A stretch of DNA of 64,000 bases from Verticillium longisporum (lineage: Eukaryota > Ascomycota > Sordariomycetes > Glomerellales > Plectosphaerellaceae), in NCBI GenBank assembly GCA_019188255.1, contig JAETXT010000005.1:2666001-2730000 (forward strand), given 5' to 3'. Shown one piece after another: positions 1 through 10,657 of this stretch. Each line of letters opens with the position of its first letter. Position 1 is the stretch's first letter. The notes under the pieces are model-generated. The model was not told the DNA's origin. It did not search any database and saw nothing but the letters and a program-made list of their open reading frames with translations. A program made the position numbers and the translations under genes.

Positions 1-1408
1 AGATCAAAAGAAGAGAGAGAGCAAGGCGTCGGGGGAGCAAAAAAAAAAATTTAAAGATTAAAAAGAAGTCGTCATCTCCACCTCGTCCGACTAACCCAAG
101 CCCCCAGCGATCGTAATCCAGCACGCCATGCGACGGTGAAGGTGCCTCTGCAGAGTGAAGCCTCCCTCAAGTATCACCTTCATTGCTTAGGGCCGCACGC
201 AGCATCGCTGGTTGCCCAAGCGAGTGGACGACCACCGCGGCATTCGTGCTGGGCGCCAGCTGGGGGGTTCGAACTGGGTTTGGATCAGTCCGGACGAGAA
301 TTGCGAGAGCTTTCCCCGTTGGGCCATTACAGCCGGCAGAAAAGCCAGATTGGCTGGCTTATAGACCCAGCGGTCATGGCCAGTGGGATGCTTAGTCAGC
401 GTCGCCTGGAAAGGTGGACTCCCATCGAACAGTGGTGCTTGCTAGCCTTGTATGTCAGTCAACTTCATGGAGATAATCTAATCGTTACACGTTTCCTCGA
501 GTTGACGCGTATCGGTTGGTTTGTCTGGTGGATGAGCTGGGGCGGACCGGCTGGGCCCTCGTGTACAGCTTTCGATGCTTGGCACACACACTCAGACCAT
601 TTCATGGTCCGAGCCACGGTCAAGCGACTGGTCGGCAGAGTGTGGACTTCTCCCCCTTCTGGTACTTTCTTGTGTTCAGTGCAGGTTTCCGCCGGCCTTC
701 TATCCCAGCGGGATTTCATATCTGAGCTCCAGGCTGAGGTTCCGACGGCGCACAGACAGCGAGTCCACGGTGATCTTGAAATGAGACCCATGAACTTTAA
801 CTGCTTGTTCGCCAGTCGAGTTCCAGAACTCACGTACACGGTGGGGACTGCTACGAAGAGCTCATCACAACACCCCACGCCGCAGAAAGGCCCGGGTCCA
901 GTACCGAGTGATCCAGAATAAAGATGACGGGCGGCTTGTAAATAGTCCGAATACGAGGCTGCGTTACCTGTCATTGGAGGTACCTCAACTCGACGGTGAT
1001 GTCCAGAGAATGCTATGATGCTTACCTAAGGTAGGTCAGTCGTACTGGGCCAGGCCTGATTAGTCATGTACCAAGGGTGGTGTCAAAACGGAGAAGCCTG
1101 GTGCTGGTACAAGTACATGTACCTCAGCTTCCCTCTCGAGCTGTCACTGATGGCCCACCATCTCGAACAGCTTCATCATGGGTAGCTTCGCAATGCCTCC
1201 ATGAGACTCCGTATCGTTCCGCAAAACTGAAGTCGCGGACAACTATAAGCTGTAAATCCCCGACGAAGCTCCGTCCAGCCAGGGGTACAACGAGCGCATC
1301 AACACAGTCGCCTAGGTCGATCCAATTCTCTGCCATATACGCCTTCCCATCTACTACGTCCCTCGATGATCTGGTGCAGCGGTTTCTGACCACAGAACCA
1401 GCGGCGCC
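1..1408. other. left-edge region, no confirmed gene
   Basis: Long open frames exist on both strands (136-921 plus, 465-974 minus), but neither has a recognisable domain and they overlap each other. The best coding hint is a minus-strand stretch ending in a stop at 700 (separate entry). An AT-rich, A-run-bearing segment lies at 40-65. A palindromic CCTAAGGTAGG-type motif lies near 1024-1036, and the same kind of motif recurs in other intergenic spaces of the window. The last few hundred bases are presumably the promoter of the GPI15-like gene. Confidence 0.4.
700..860 (-). CDS. possible 3' terminal coding segment of an unrecognised gene
   Basis: On the minus strand a frame stays open for more than 50 codons before a TAG at 700-702. 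It reads as a plausible alternation of polar and hydrophobic residues, for example HFKITVDSLS followed by NLSLELRYEIPLG at the very end. Further upstream (about 870-950) another frame gives YKPPVIFILDHSVLDPG, which could be a preceding exon, and GT/AG pairs that might join them exist (a GTGAGT at about 834). I could not find a start codon or a unique splice solution, and I recognise no family. It may be the end of a real gene or coincidence. Extent and exon structure are uncertain. Confidence 0.25.
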
Positions 1409-2077
1409 ATGCTCACGACAGCTCCCCACCTGCTCATACGCAGACCCTCGCCTACGACTGCCGAGTTCACCGTCACGACCCGACCACCAACGACTCTCCC
1501 GCTGCGCCTCGCTCTCCTGGCCCTCGTGCCCCTGCGTCTCGTCGTCGGCGGCTTCTCCCTGCTGCTCCTCTGGTCCATCTACCTCCTCTCGCCATACGCC
1601 CTCCCGGCACCGTCCAAAGCGATCGACGCCTCTCTTCTTTCCATAACGACCTTGCTGCGCGCCCTCCACAACGTCGCCCTCTCGCCCCCCGGCGTCTTGG
1701 CGCGCCGCCTCGCCGCCACGACCCCGCTGGTGCTGCTGCTCCCGACGGCCGTCGTGCTGCTCTGGGCCTCTCTGCGCCGCGTCCACAAGACGGAGAGCCT
1801 GCTCGTGCTGCGCGGGCTCGGCATTCAGACGTCGTCGTCGTCGGGAAGCTACCTCGCGGGCACGGCCACGCGGTTCATACCGACCGAGAAGATTCGGGAT
1901 GTCCTCGTGAACGAGGCGTTTCGGGGGTTCGAGGTCCGCCATTACCTTGTTGTCGTCGTCGAAGGGGAGGGCGAACTTGTCGTTGTATTTTCTGGGCTCT
2001 TGCCGCGGCGGAGGATCGTCGAGACGGTTTGGAGGGGCGTGAGGGGGTGTTTGTGGGAGGAGGGCGGCAAGAATTGA
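1409..2077 (+). CDS. GPI15: GPI-GlcNAc transferase subunit, PIG-H/Gpi15 family
   Basis: Predicted subunit of the ER-membrane complex that transfers GlcNAc from UDP-GlcNAc to phosphatidylinositol, the first step of GPI-anchor synthesis. The 222-residue protein has two hydrophobic segments (about residues 33-60 and 104-121), followed by the PIG-H domain (about 128-200). That domain contains the family-typical stretch TRFIPTEKIRDVLVNEAFRG, then a hydrophobic strand and an R-R-I-V-E-x-V-W segment. Length and order (membrane hairpin, then cytosolic PIG-H domain) fit fungal Gpi15. The gene is intronless, and the first ATG of the frame is used. Its 3' end faces that of DEG1 with a gap of about 170 nt. 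The assignment rests on the PIG-H block, which I recognise with good confidence. Confidence 0.85.
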   Translation: MLTTAPHLLIRRPSPTTAEFTVTTRPPTTLPLRLALLALVPLRLVVGGFSLLLLWSIYLLSPYALPAPSKAIDASLLSITTLLRALHNVALSPPGVLARRLAATTPLVLLLPTAVVLLWASLRRVHKTESLLVLRGLGIQTSSSSGSYLAGTATRFIPTEKIRDVLVNEAFRGFEVRHYLVVVVEGEGELVVVFSGLLPRRRIVETVWRGVRGCLWEEGGKN

Positions 2078-2245
2078 CGTAGAACGCTCGAGAAGAGAGA
2101 CAGGAAGGAATATACCCAAGTGCCTGGCACGGCGAAGTAGGAGCATACATCTGAAAACGTGAGACGGCAGATGATTGCTATCTGAATGAACCACCTCTAC
2201 TCTTATTCGCTCCTATCTTTGACCGTCCACCTCGCATGCAGATTG

Positions 2246-3450
2246 TCATGCGTCCGGCTCTTGGACCGCTGGTGTCGCCGTCCCGGACCCGCCCTCCCGT
2301 CTCGCCCGCCTGTCCTTGGCCAAGGAGACGCGCCAGTTCTCTTCCTTCAGCAGCTCCTCGGACGAGCCGTAGCCCATGCGCTGCGCCCAGCGGTCGTTGA
2401 TCTCCATCGGCGACGGCACCACCTTCCTCTTCATCAGGGGCAGGTGCTCGCCGGCGAGCCGCCCCTCGTTGCCGCCGACGTAGACCTTTTGCAGCACGTT
2501 CCACTTGACGTTCTGCGCCGGGTTCGCCTCGGGGCACCCCTGCAGCGACACGAGGTCGAGCAGCCTGTTGGCCAGCAGCTCGTCCATCTTCTTCTCGCGC
2601 CACCCGGCCCACAGCACGTCGACGAGGCCGCCGGCGCCGTGCTTGTTCTCGCCCGCCTCCCACACCCACGCCATGCCGTCCGCCTGCTGGCCCTCGGGCA
2701 CGCTCCGGTCCGTCGGGAAGATACAGTCCCACAGCACGAGCGGCACCTCGTGCGCGAGCCCGTAGTTGGGCTTGCGCGGGTGCCTCGCGACGTCGAGCAG
2801 CTCGTCCACGACCTCGGGCCGCTCGAGCCCCTGGCCCACGAGGAACAGCACGCTGACCATGTGCCGGATCTGGTGCCACAGGAACGCCGACCCGCGCACG
2901 TGCAGGTAGTACACCTTGGGCGTCACGCCGCCGCCGCTGCTGCCGCCATCCGCTGCCGCCGCCGTCTCGGGCTGCGCAAACGCCGCGCCGGACAGGTACG
3001 GCACCGCCGACGCGACGTCGTCGACCTCGACAATGTCGGCCTCGAACATGCGGCGCATGAAGTTCGTCAGCCGCTTGCCGCCGTCGACCTTGCAGAAGTT
3101 GCGGAAATCGTGCAGGCCCTCAAACTTCTTGGCGGCGGCGCGCATGGCGTCAATGTCGAGATAGCCGACCTTGGGTCGCGGCGGCGGCGGCGGCGCGGCG
3201 TCCTTCTTCTTGCGCGGCTGCGAGGGGCCCTTGGGCGGCGTGATGCCCTCGGGCGCCGGCGCAAAGGCCGGCTGCGTGAAGTAGTAGCGGTACTGGCGCT
3301 CCGTGCAGGAGAAGCGCGCCGAGAAGCCCTCGGGCGTCGACGGGCACCAGGCCAGGATGCGAATGTCGGGCGGCAGCAGGCGGTTGAGCGTCTTGCAGTA
3401 GGGGAGCTCGTCCTTGATGGGGTCCCAGGGCTTGGGTGCGGGAGGAGGTG

Positions 3451-3504
<54 letters not shown>

Positions 3505-4122
3505 GACTGCGGCGTCCTGCATGCTGACGTCCCCTTGACCGTCCTGCTGCTGCTGCTTCTGCTTCTCCTGGAGGGCCTCGGCCTTCTTGCGCGCCTCCTC
3601 TTCGAGCTGGGCCGCCGTCTTGGGCAGGGGCTTGCTGCTGCGGAGGCGGAGGCCGATGACCTGGCCAAAGGCGCTGACGCCCTTATCCGTGCGTCCGCAC
3701 TTGGAGTAGTCGAGCTCCTTGTAGTTGAAGTCGATCTGGTCAATGTCCTCGCCGGGCGGGAAGATGAGGCAGGCCTTGGTGAGGGCCGACCACAGCTCCG
3801 ACTCAATCGTCGCCTGCACGGCCGACTGCTGGTGCTCAAAGCCGTTGTAGTGCTTGCCGAGGTAGGCGAGGCGCAGGGCGACGTAGCGGTACGAGTAGCG
3901 CGAAGGGTCGATGTTGGCGGCTCCCTTCTTGCGCTTCTTCGCAGGCGGCGGCGCTGCCACCGCCGAGGACGAGTCGCCGCCGGGTGTCGAGGGCGCCGAG
4001 TGCGTCAGTGTCACGGCTTTTTTGGCGGCGGCGTCGCGGTGGCGGATCTCCATCTCGAGCTGCCGCACGCGGCAGATGAGCCGCTCCTTATCCCAGGTGT
4101 CGTACCTGACGTTGTTGGACAT
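2246..4122 (-). CDS. DEG1: tRNA pseudouridine(38/39) synthase Deg1/Pus3, reading frame interrupted at a CAG tract
   Basis: TruA-family enzyme that isomerises U38/U39 in the anticodon stem-loop of tRNAs. The start is the ATG at 4122 (MSNNVRYDTWDKERL), followed by a short coiled coil and a lysine-rich stretch. The catalytic block CGRTDKGVSAFGQVIGL has its Asp at about residue 146. The C-terminal half carries the HDFRNFCKVD motif, the LWHQIRHMV-like segment (FLWHQIRHMVSVLF) and NYGLAHEVPLVLWDC. Between the halves lies a polyglutamine run encoded by 17 AGC/CAG triplets. The frame upstream of it (through glutamines) and the conserved frame downstream (PKPWDPIKDELPYCKTLN) differ by one position. 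Either the repeat is off by a base in this assembly, or an 86-nt intron (3454-3539, weak donor GTCAAG) removes the tract, which would restore the frame exactly. The intron has no good branch site, so I favour an indel. Expected length is about 596-625 residues. Confidence 0.9.
3453..3503 (+). repeat. (GCT)17 triplet repeat inside DEG1
   Basis: Seventeen uninterrupted GCT units; on the coding (minus) strand they read as a polyglutamine run in DEG1. The reading frames before and after it disagree by one nucleotide, so the array is a length-variable or mis-assembled site. A second, shorter glutamine-coding CAG cluster lies just upstream in the gene (about 3544-3560). Confidence 0.95.
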
Positions 4123-4581
4123 GGTGGCGGTGGACGACTGCGTGCGCCGGGTCTGGTGATGGGATGTAGACGATGGCGATGAAGGTAAAATTCTCGTGAT
4201 GTGAGGGGGGGACGAGAAATGGAGTCTCGGGCGCAGGACGCTGGACTCGGCCGCCGAGAGGAGACTCGCAGCCTTCATCAAAGGTCTGCGCGTGTTCGAG
4301 ATACAAGGCAATAGAAATAATTCATCAATCAACGAGTACTACTTTTTTTTCTCTCTCTCTACACATGTTGAATGCTGTGAAAATCGTCAAGCGCAAGAGC
4401 CTTGAAGTGAGTTGAAAGGAAACGCTCGAGCCACATCAAGTGGCTGTGTTAGGAATCAATTGGTGTGGCTGATAAGTCCCTATCATCGGCGCCCATTAAC
4501 GAACGACATGGCTTCACCCTTCAGCCTGCGCCATTTGTTCGCCAGACTCACTCATCAGTCTACGTAGAAACAAAGGACGAA
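4123..4581. promoter_or_regulatory. divergent promoter between DEG1 and the Rho-like GTPase gene
   Basis: These 459 nt separate two head-to-head start codons. There is a T-run plus CT-repeat stretch at about 4345-4365 (TTTTTTTT followed by CTCTCTCTC), a common pyrimidine-tract feature of fungal promoters. No clear TATA box was seen. Confidence 0.5.
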
Positions 4582-5296
4582 ATGGATACAGAAACAGTCA
4601 CCATATTGCTCGTAGGGGATGAGAAGTGTGGCAAGACGTCTTTCCTGTCGTACGTAACCCCCCTCCCACCCCGCTCTGCCCAGAAGGCCGATGCTTTCCT
4701 CGCTTCAGCATCACCGGCACGCGGCTGACGCGGCAGACACGCCAGGCGCATCAGCGCTGGTGAAGGAACCGGCCCAGTGACTATGCTCCGCGACATTGAC
4801 CAGCCTTTCATCTTTGAGATCAAGCTTGGCGCACGGCCCTATCGCCTTGAGTTTTACGACAACAACAGCCCCGACAGCTGGAAGCTTCTCGACCCTGATG
4901 TCGTTGTCATTTGCTATGACATAAGCCAGCGACTCAGTCTCATCAACACGCGCAGAGTGGTGAGTGGTTGTCGTCCTTCCTACGGGGTGAGCCGTACTCT
5001 GACGCGCTTGGCAGTGGTTGAGAGAGGTCAAGATGGCCTTTCAGCGAGTCGATAACCTCCCTATCCTGGTCCTCGGCCTCAAGCGAGACCTGCGATCCGA
5101 GACCGACCCCAACGGTATCATCTTGCCGCAAGAAGCGTACGCGCAAGCGCAGGAGATGCGCGTCGACAAGTACATGGAGTGCTCTGCCGTTACGGGTGAG
5201 CTCCTGAAGCCGGCGTTTGAAGACATCTGTTCCACGGCGGTCAAGACGACATCTGCAGCAGGCGGCCAGAGCGAGGGCGGCTGCACGCTCATGTGA
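4582..5296 (+). CDS. Rho/Ras-like small GTPase with non-canonical G3 motif
   Basis: Model with three exons (4582-4649, 4737-4959, 5015-5296) giving 190 residues. The introns have donors GTACGT and GTGAGT, and the phases agree. The P-loop is GDEKCGKTS near the N-terminus. The usual DxxGQE switch II motif is replaced by YDNNSPDSW, so the catalytic Gln and the preceding Gly are missing. The G4 motif is GLKRDL, as in Rho-type proteins, rather than NKxD. The G5 motif is ECSAVTG, and the protein ends in a CAAX box, CTLM, which predicts prenylation and membrane attachment. The length is that of a Rho GTPase. I recall similar DxxSPx variants in other filamentous fungi, so this is probably a real subfamily with altered GTP hydrolysis rather than a degenerate copy. 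The specific pathway is unknown. Confidence 0.8.
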
Positions 5297-5414
5297 GCCG
5301 CCGATGGGCATCGCTGCGGAGGCCGTCATTTCGAATGCTGCGTCAGTCGCTCCACGTGCTGGAGGTCGACGACGACTGGTCAACGTGGCGCCATGGGCGG
5401 TCTGGGATGTAGAA

Positions 5415-5921
5415 CTACGACGTCCCGTGCTCGGCCTGGCCGTTCGCCTCTGCGGCTCCAGCAGCGCCCCCAGGCGGGAAAGTTCCGAGAACCTCGGCGA
5501 TAATGTCGACAATCTCGGCCTGCTTGTCCTCGTCGAAGCGATCTTCCATGTCCTCGATGATGGTGTTGAGAGCGGAGGCCGAGGCCGGGCGTAGGTTGAA
5601 GATCATAATCATCTCGCCCTTGGCGAGCTCGTAGGGGTGTAGGCGCTGGATCAACTGCTTGATGCAGTCTTGGCTGTAAGGAAGGGGCCGCTGGGCGAGG
5701 GGGTTTGGCATGGTGGTGAGATAATGAACGAGCTTCACGGATTAGCGTTTTGTTTAAAAATGAATGCATATTTCCTTCATTGGGCATACCTCTCGATGCA
5801 AAGTCTCATAGTTTGTCGGGCCTTTTTTCCCGGCTCGCCTGCTGCCTTGAGGCTGGTTGACGACATGGTGGTAGACCTCGAAATTGGTCAGGACGGCCGA
5901 CTGGGCCTCGAGAATCTTCAT
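5415..5921 (-). CDS. RPC17: RNA polymerase III subunit RPC9/Rpc17 (CGRP-RCP family)
   Basis: Stalk subunit of RNA polymerase III (Rpb4-like HRDC fold) that pairs with Rpc25 and helps initiation. Two exons (5790-5921 and 5415-5732) are joined through a 57-nt intron with donor GTATGC and a GCTAAT branch sequence, giving 149 residues. The N-terminus MKILEAQSAVLTNFEVYHH is typical of the family, followed by an NYETLHRE segment before the splice site. The second exon carries LQRLHPYELAKGEM-type sequence (QLIQRLHPYELAKGEMIMI) and the acidic DMEDRFDEDKQ region. The 3' end faces the GTPase gene with a gap of 118 nt. The start is the first ATG giving the family N-terminus. Confidence 0.87.
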
Positions 5922-7278
5922 GGTGACGCTGGCTGATGAGAAATGTTAGTCGTCCAGGTGCTCAATTGCCCATCTGAACGACAGGAATGGGGTTCGTCAC
6001 GCAGTATTTATTCGTGTATTCTCAGACAAACTGTTGGGTGACTGAACCAATGACTGACTCACCTACCTAGGAAAGGATGTGTTTGAGAGGCCTGTCGAGC
6101 CGAAAGATGTGACGCGAGGGAGACTGAGTAAGATGCAGCCGGTGAAAGCTCGAAGGCTAGCTATGTAGGCCCCCTCCAAGTCGGTGTAGCCGGCACTCAG
6201 CAACTCGACGTGAATGTCGATGATCTCAACACAGTGGAAAGTGTCACGCTGGTAAAGCTGGCTCAAAGTAAAGAGACGCATGCGCGTGATGACAATCGCC
6301 AATTGGGTCAGTGGTGGACTTTTCGCTCTGTCGGGTTTCCAGATCGTCAGGCTTGTGGGCTGGTGGGGGACAAGGACGACCAGAATGGAGGGGCAGAAAG
6401 AGAAGGATGGCGTGCCAGTGTCTCGCAGATGCACGGTGGAAGATTAATCTCATAGCACCATGCTTCGCTGAGCATCCCCCTGTAGCCAGCTGAAGACAGG
6501 CTAAATACAGTGTGATCACGAAGACCATGACGCAGATGGCGCAAAATTTGCCTGCATGCAACCGGCTGCCCTTGCCTGCGGTGCCGCCTGGGCCTGCATC
6601 TCCGCTTTGCACCCTGGTAGCACCTACCTAGACACTGGGTACATTGTACATGCCGCCATGGCAATGGCACATGGAACCAGGACCCCACCAAGCTCGAGAC
6701 TCCAGCTTTTTTTCTTCCCTCGCCGCGCATACCTCTAACCCGCTCCCTCTCCTCACCGAGTCACCCAGCCTTTTCCACTTGGCTGTTTTGCCGACTGCAA
6801 ATCAGTCATTGATCAATCCGGCATCACACTGCAAACCGCCCCCGAGCCATGCTGCCTCTCTGACAATAATTCTTCTTTGAGGGAAGCTTTTCCGTACGTC
6901 ACCAATTCGTCCATCTCGGCCCGCCTCGAACCGCATCCGTCCGACTCCGATCCTCGGCATTCTTTGCTCACTTTCGCTCCTCTGACGTCGCCCCGCGCGT
7001 CACCTACAACCATCGCGAAGACGCAAATCTTGCATCACCGTCGACGACGACAACAGGCCTGATCGCCCTGTCGATCCGGAAACTTCATTGTCCTGGCACA
7101 GTTGGCGCATTGAACACCGCCAAACTCCTCCAAGACTTCCGACCCTCGGAACGAAAGGCGTCTCATTGACGGCATCGCTTCTCCCCTACCTACCACGAAA
7201 AGACACAGCGGACCGCAAGGTAGGCTCGGTCCAATCCTGCTTCTTGGGCACCGTCTCTGACACGTTCGCGAAGACACA
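5922..7278. promoter_or_regulatory. divergent intergenic region RPC9 / PRS1
   Basis: These 1.36 kb lie between two divergent starts. Open frames here are short and have no family features. A CCTACCTAGG-type palindromic motif occurs at about 6061-6071 and a related CACCTACCTAG at 6621-6631. The last 400 nt before PRS1 are pyrimidine-rich and probably hold its leader. No RNA gene was recognised. Confidence 0.45.
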
Positions 7279-8888
7279 ATGGTTCGCAACATTGTCATCC
7301 TCGGCGGGAACTCCCACCCGGAGCTGATTGACAACATCTGCAACATCCTCGGCGTCACCTCGTGTGAGCGCATTCTCACGAAATTCTCGGCTGGCGAGAG
7401 CAGATGCGAAATCAAGGATTCCGTCCGAGGAAAGGATGTGTACATTGTCCAGTCCGCCTCGGGCTCCGTCAACGACGGCTTCATTGACCTCTGCATCATG
7501 ATCTCCGCCTGCAAGACCGGTTCCGCGAAGCGAGTCACCGCCATCACGCCGCTGTTCCCTTACTCGCGTCAGCCCGACGTACCTTACAACAAGATCGGTG
7601 CCCCGCTCAAGATGCCCGAAAACCCCCAAAATGGGAGCTATACCTTCGAAAGCGTCCCTGCTACGCCTGGCCCGGGCATCTCAAGGACTCAGACACTGAG
7701 CAGTGGCATCGAGGGCCTCGACTCCAAGCTTGCTAGGACCAAGCTGGCCGAAAACAACCTCAATGGCTACTCAAGAAACGGTGATCCCAAGACCCCGGGC
7801 CGTTACCAACAAGAAGGCTCCCTGTCGTCGCAACCGAGCTTCACCACCCACGACCAGGGAAACAATCAGAGCGCTCTGGCCAACTTCAAGGTCAAGCCTG
7901 GCTACAAGCAGTGGGTTGCCCAGGCCGGCACCCTTGTCGCCGATTTGCTGACTTGTGCCGGCGCCGACCATGTGGTGAGTCTCCTTTGAACCTTGAAGCG
8001 AATCTCGGGTTTGTCGTAAGACCGGCTCGTGGCGGAACGTTGCTAATGACGTCCAGATCACGTAGGTCTTCCTGTAGCCATCGCTCATACATGCCTCTTC
8101 GTGAATGCATACTCTCTGTCGTGGGGCCACGTGCCCATTGCAATCAGCAACTCAATTCGGGACTCGTTTCCGGACGGATGGCTGACTGCTCTAGGATGGA
8201 CCTCCACGATCCCCAGTACCAGGGCTTCTTCGACGTGCCGGTGGACAACCTCTATGGAAAGCCTCTCCTGAAGAAGTATATCCAGCAGAACATTCCCAAC
8301 TACAGGGAAGCCGTCATTATTAGTCCGGATGCTGGAGGCGCCAAGCGCGCTACTGCCGTCGCCGACGAGCTGGATATGGGCTTTGCTCTCATCCACAAGG
8401 TAGGCCTGCTCGTGCAGCGAATCGGAGTGGCATGCTGACTTGCTGTTAGGAACGCCGCCCGACAAAGTACAGCGAACAACGCAACGCCAGCATGATGCTG
8501 GTCGGTGACGTCAAGGACAGGACGTGCATCCTGATCGATGACCTTGTGCACACTGGTAACACGATCACCCGTGCCGCAAAGCTCCTGAAGAAGGAGGGCG
8601 CCACCTCCATCACAGCCCTCCTCACCCACGGCATCTTTAGCGGCGACGCCATTGCCCGCATCAATGCCTCTGCCATTGACAAGATCATCGTGACCAACAC
8701 TGTTCCTCAAAGGGAACATATGCAAATGTGCCCCAAGCTTGAGTACTTGGACGGTAAGACCTTCACGCCATGCCGGGTCGTCCGGGGAATCCCCACTAAC
8801 CCTACCCATAGTCTCTCCTGTTTTCGCCGAGGCCATCCGCCGCGTCCACCACGGCGAATCAATCAGCGTTCTCTTCCAGCACAACTGA
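7279..8888 (+). CDS. PRS1: ribose-phosphate pyrophosphokinase, Prs1 type
   Basis: Makes PRPP from ribose 5-phosphate and ATP for nucleotide, His and Trp synthesis. Five exons (7279-7974, 8057-8061, 8195-8399, 8450-8753, 8812-8888) give 428 residues, close to yeast Prs1. The second exon is only 5 nt (ATCAC). Without it the conserved ITMDLHDPQ flavin-like/PRPP-synthase block is broken; with it the phases close exactly. The N-terminal part has the [11 protein letters not shown] start and [14 protein letters not shown] long insertion (about residues 118-205, rich in Ser/Pro/Gly/Thr) interrupts the domain after the PYSRQ motif, as is characteristic of the Prs1/Prs5 group (non-homologous region). 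The PRPP-binding loop is [14 protein letters not shown]. The insert group usually works in hetero-oligomers with other Prs subunits and has been tied to cell-integrity signalling in yeast. Introns carry GCTAATGAC, GCTGAC and CACTAAC branch sites. Confidence 0.93.
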
Positions 8889-10657
8889 TCAACGGAGGGA
8901 GCCTTGCACCCATTCCACCACACCTCAAGCAGCATTCACAACCCCGGCGTTACAACGAGATACTCTGGATCTGGAAAGTGCATTGGAAGGGATTTTGTCT
9001 GGATTCGCACGCGCAGACGCTCTTACGTCAAACTAAAGCTGCCTTGTCTCACACTGGAGGCGTTCTCTAGGACTTACCGCATATTACACCCTTCGTGCTC
9101 TTGGAAGCCGTGGAGAGGCCGTGCTGTGCCATGCCGTTCCGTGCGCTGGTCTTTTGCCGTCCTTCTTCGGAGTTCTTCCCGAACGCGCCCTCCCTGCGCG
9201 GGGCTGACTCGGCCTCCGGGCCACTGGGCTACTGCAACAATAAGCTTGCTGGCCATTATGCTACACCTTAAAACTATTACTATGGCGGGGGGGATGATGG
9301 GAACACGGGCCTGTCCTGATAAGGGGTGTCTCTGACGAGGATTTGTTAGATGCGTCCTGAAATTTGGCCTGGCCTCGACTCATGGTTCCCTTCGCACCCC
9401 CATTTCTTTCTTTCTTTCTTTCTTTTTGCTATACACAACCGGGCCAGACCCTCCATATATGCAATGACTTCTCTGGAGTCATTGATCACAAGCGTAGACT
9501 GTTGCGGGATGAGAACGAAGTGCCGACGATTGAAGGTTGGAGTGGCTATTTGGGTCCATATCGCATGTGAAAATACTAGAGATGAATATAGAAGCTGTTT
9601 TTGGTCATGGCGATGTCTGTTAGTGTGTCATGTATGAGTGTTGTTCTTCCTTGATCAGGACGCGATGTCGCGGGTGGACTCGTCACAAGTCGCAAAAGAG
9701 ACGTCGCTCCTGAGTGGACATGCGAGCTGAACCGCACTGACAGGCCGTCAGACTGACCATGACACTAACGCGTCATGTAATAGTATTCAACTGAATTTGG
9801 GATTCGATGTCACTTACTTGGTGTTTAGAAGCACATTCTTGGTGTTGCAACAAGTGGGCATGCTTCCAGGAGAGAGCGTATGTAACTGATACCCAGCCTC
9901 TTCGACCTGGATCCAGCTTGAGCTCGACTCTACAAATGCAAGTAGATCTGCACATTTGCTTGTCGCATCTACCCTTTGCGGGAAAGGCAAGATGCGTTTG
10001 TTGTATCAAACTCGACTGATGATGACCTCAGCGTCGAGATCTCCAAGAGCGAACGTTGAGCTGCATCGCGCAGCCTTGAGACAGGTCGTTCATCGTGGGC
10101 TCTCGCAATGGCTCCGACATTGTGCAACATGCGCAACCGCGGGATCTTAGTCAACATTGATCGACTGTTTCCCGTCAACAGATGTTTCTCGGATCTTCCA
10201 TCTCATCTGATGCAGCTGAATGTGCCGGATAAGATTTCTTTGGATGGTATGCCTAGTCAGCACGAGACGTCGAGCCTGTCAAAGGCAAGTGAATCTGAAA
10301 ATCAATAGCATTGAGACGAATCAATCATCTTCACATGACCGGCTCAGTCACTTCTTCAACGCGCTGCGACTGCATTGACCTTATCTTGTCTCCTTTCTTT
10401 TGTCAGGAGCACACCAGGGCATTGTATTCACTGACCACCTCACCTAGTGATTTCACAGGCTTGTCGCCTCTATAAAGAGCAGGAGCGCCGTGGGGGCTCT
10501 TTCCCCTGAGAAAGAGTCTTCATACGTCAGCTGGTCTTTATCATCAACGGCCTGTATTCCTACCAGACGTTTCCACTTTCTACGCGTTGCGCCTCGTATT
10601 ACCTTTACATCTTCCCCAGCTTTACCAGTTTCTATCGACGTAACGCTGGCCTTCGCG
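8889..10657. other. intergenic region PRS1 / PARP-E2 gene
   Basis: No supported gene in 1.77 kb. It holds the PRS1 3' region, a short (TTTC)n stretch at about 9405-9427, and the promoter of the PARP-E2 gene with a TATA box near 10471. Several short open frames lack any recognisable feature. Confidence 0.45.
10471..10478 (+). promoter_or_regulatory. TATA box of the PARP-E2 gene
   Basis: The sequence TATAAAGA lies 187 nt upstream of the chosen ATG and directly upstream of a GC-rich leader. Spacing suits a transcription start about 30-40 nt further downstream. This is inferred from sequence only. Confidence 0.5.

Noticed and set aside
136..921. 261-codon plus-strand frame at the left edge
   Set aside because: No domain, unusual composition, and an alternative minus-strand coding signal in the same place; starts with a non-ATG codon.
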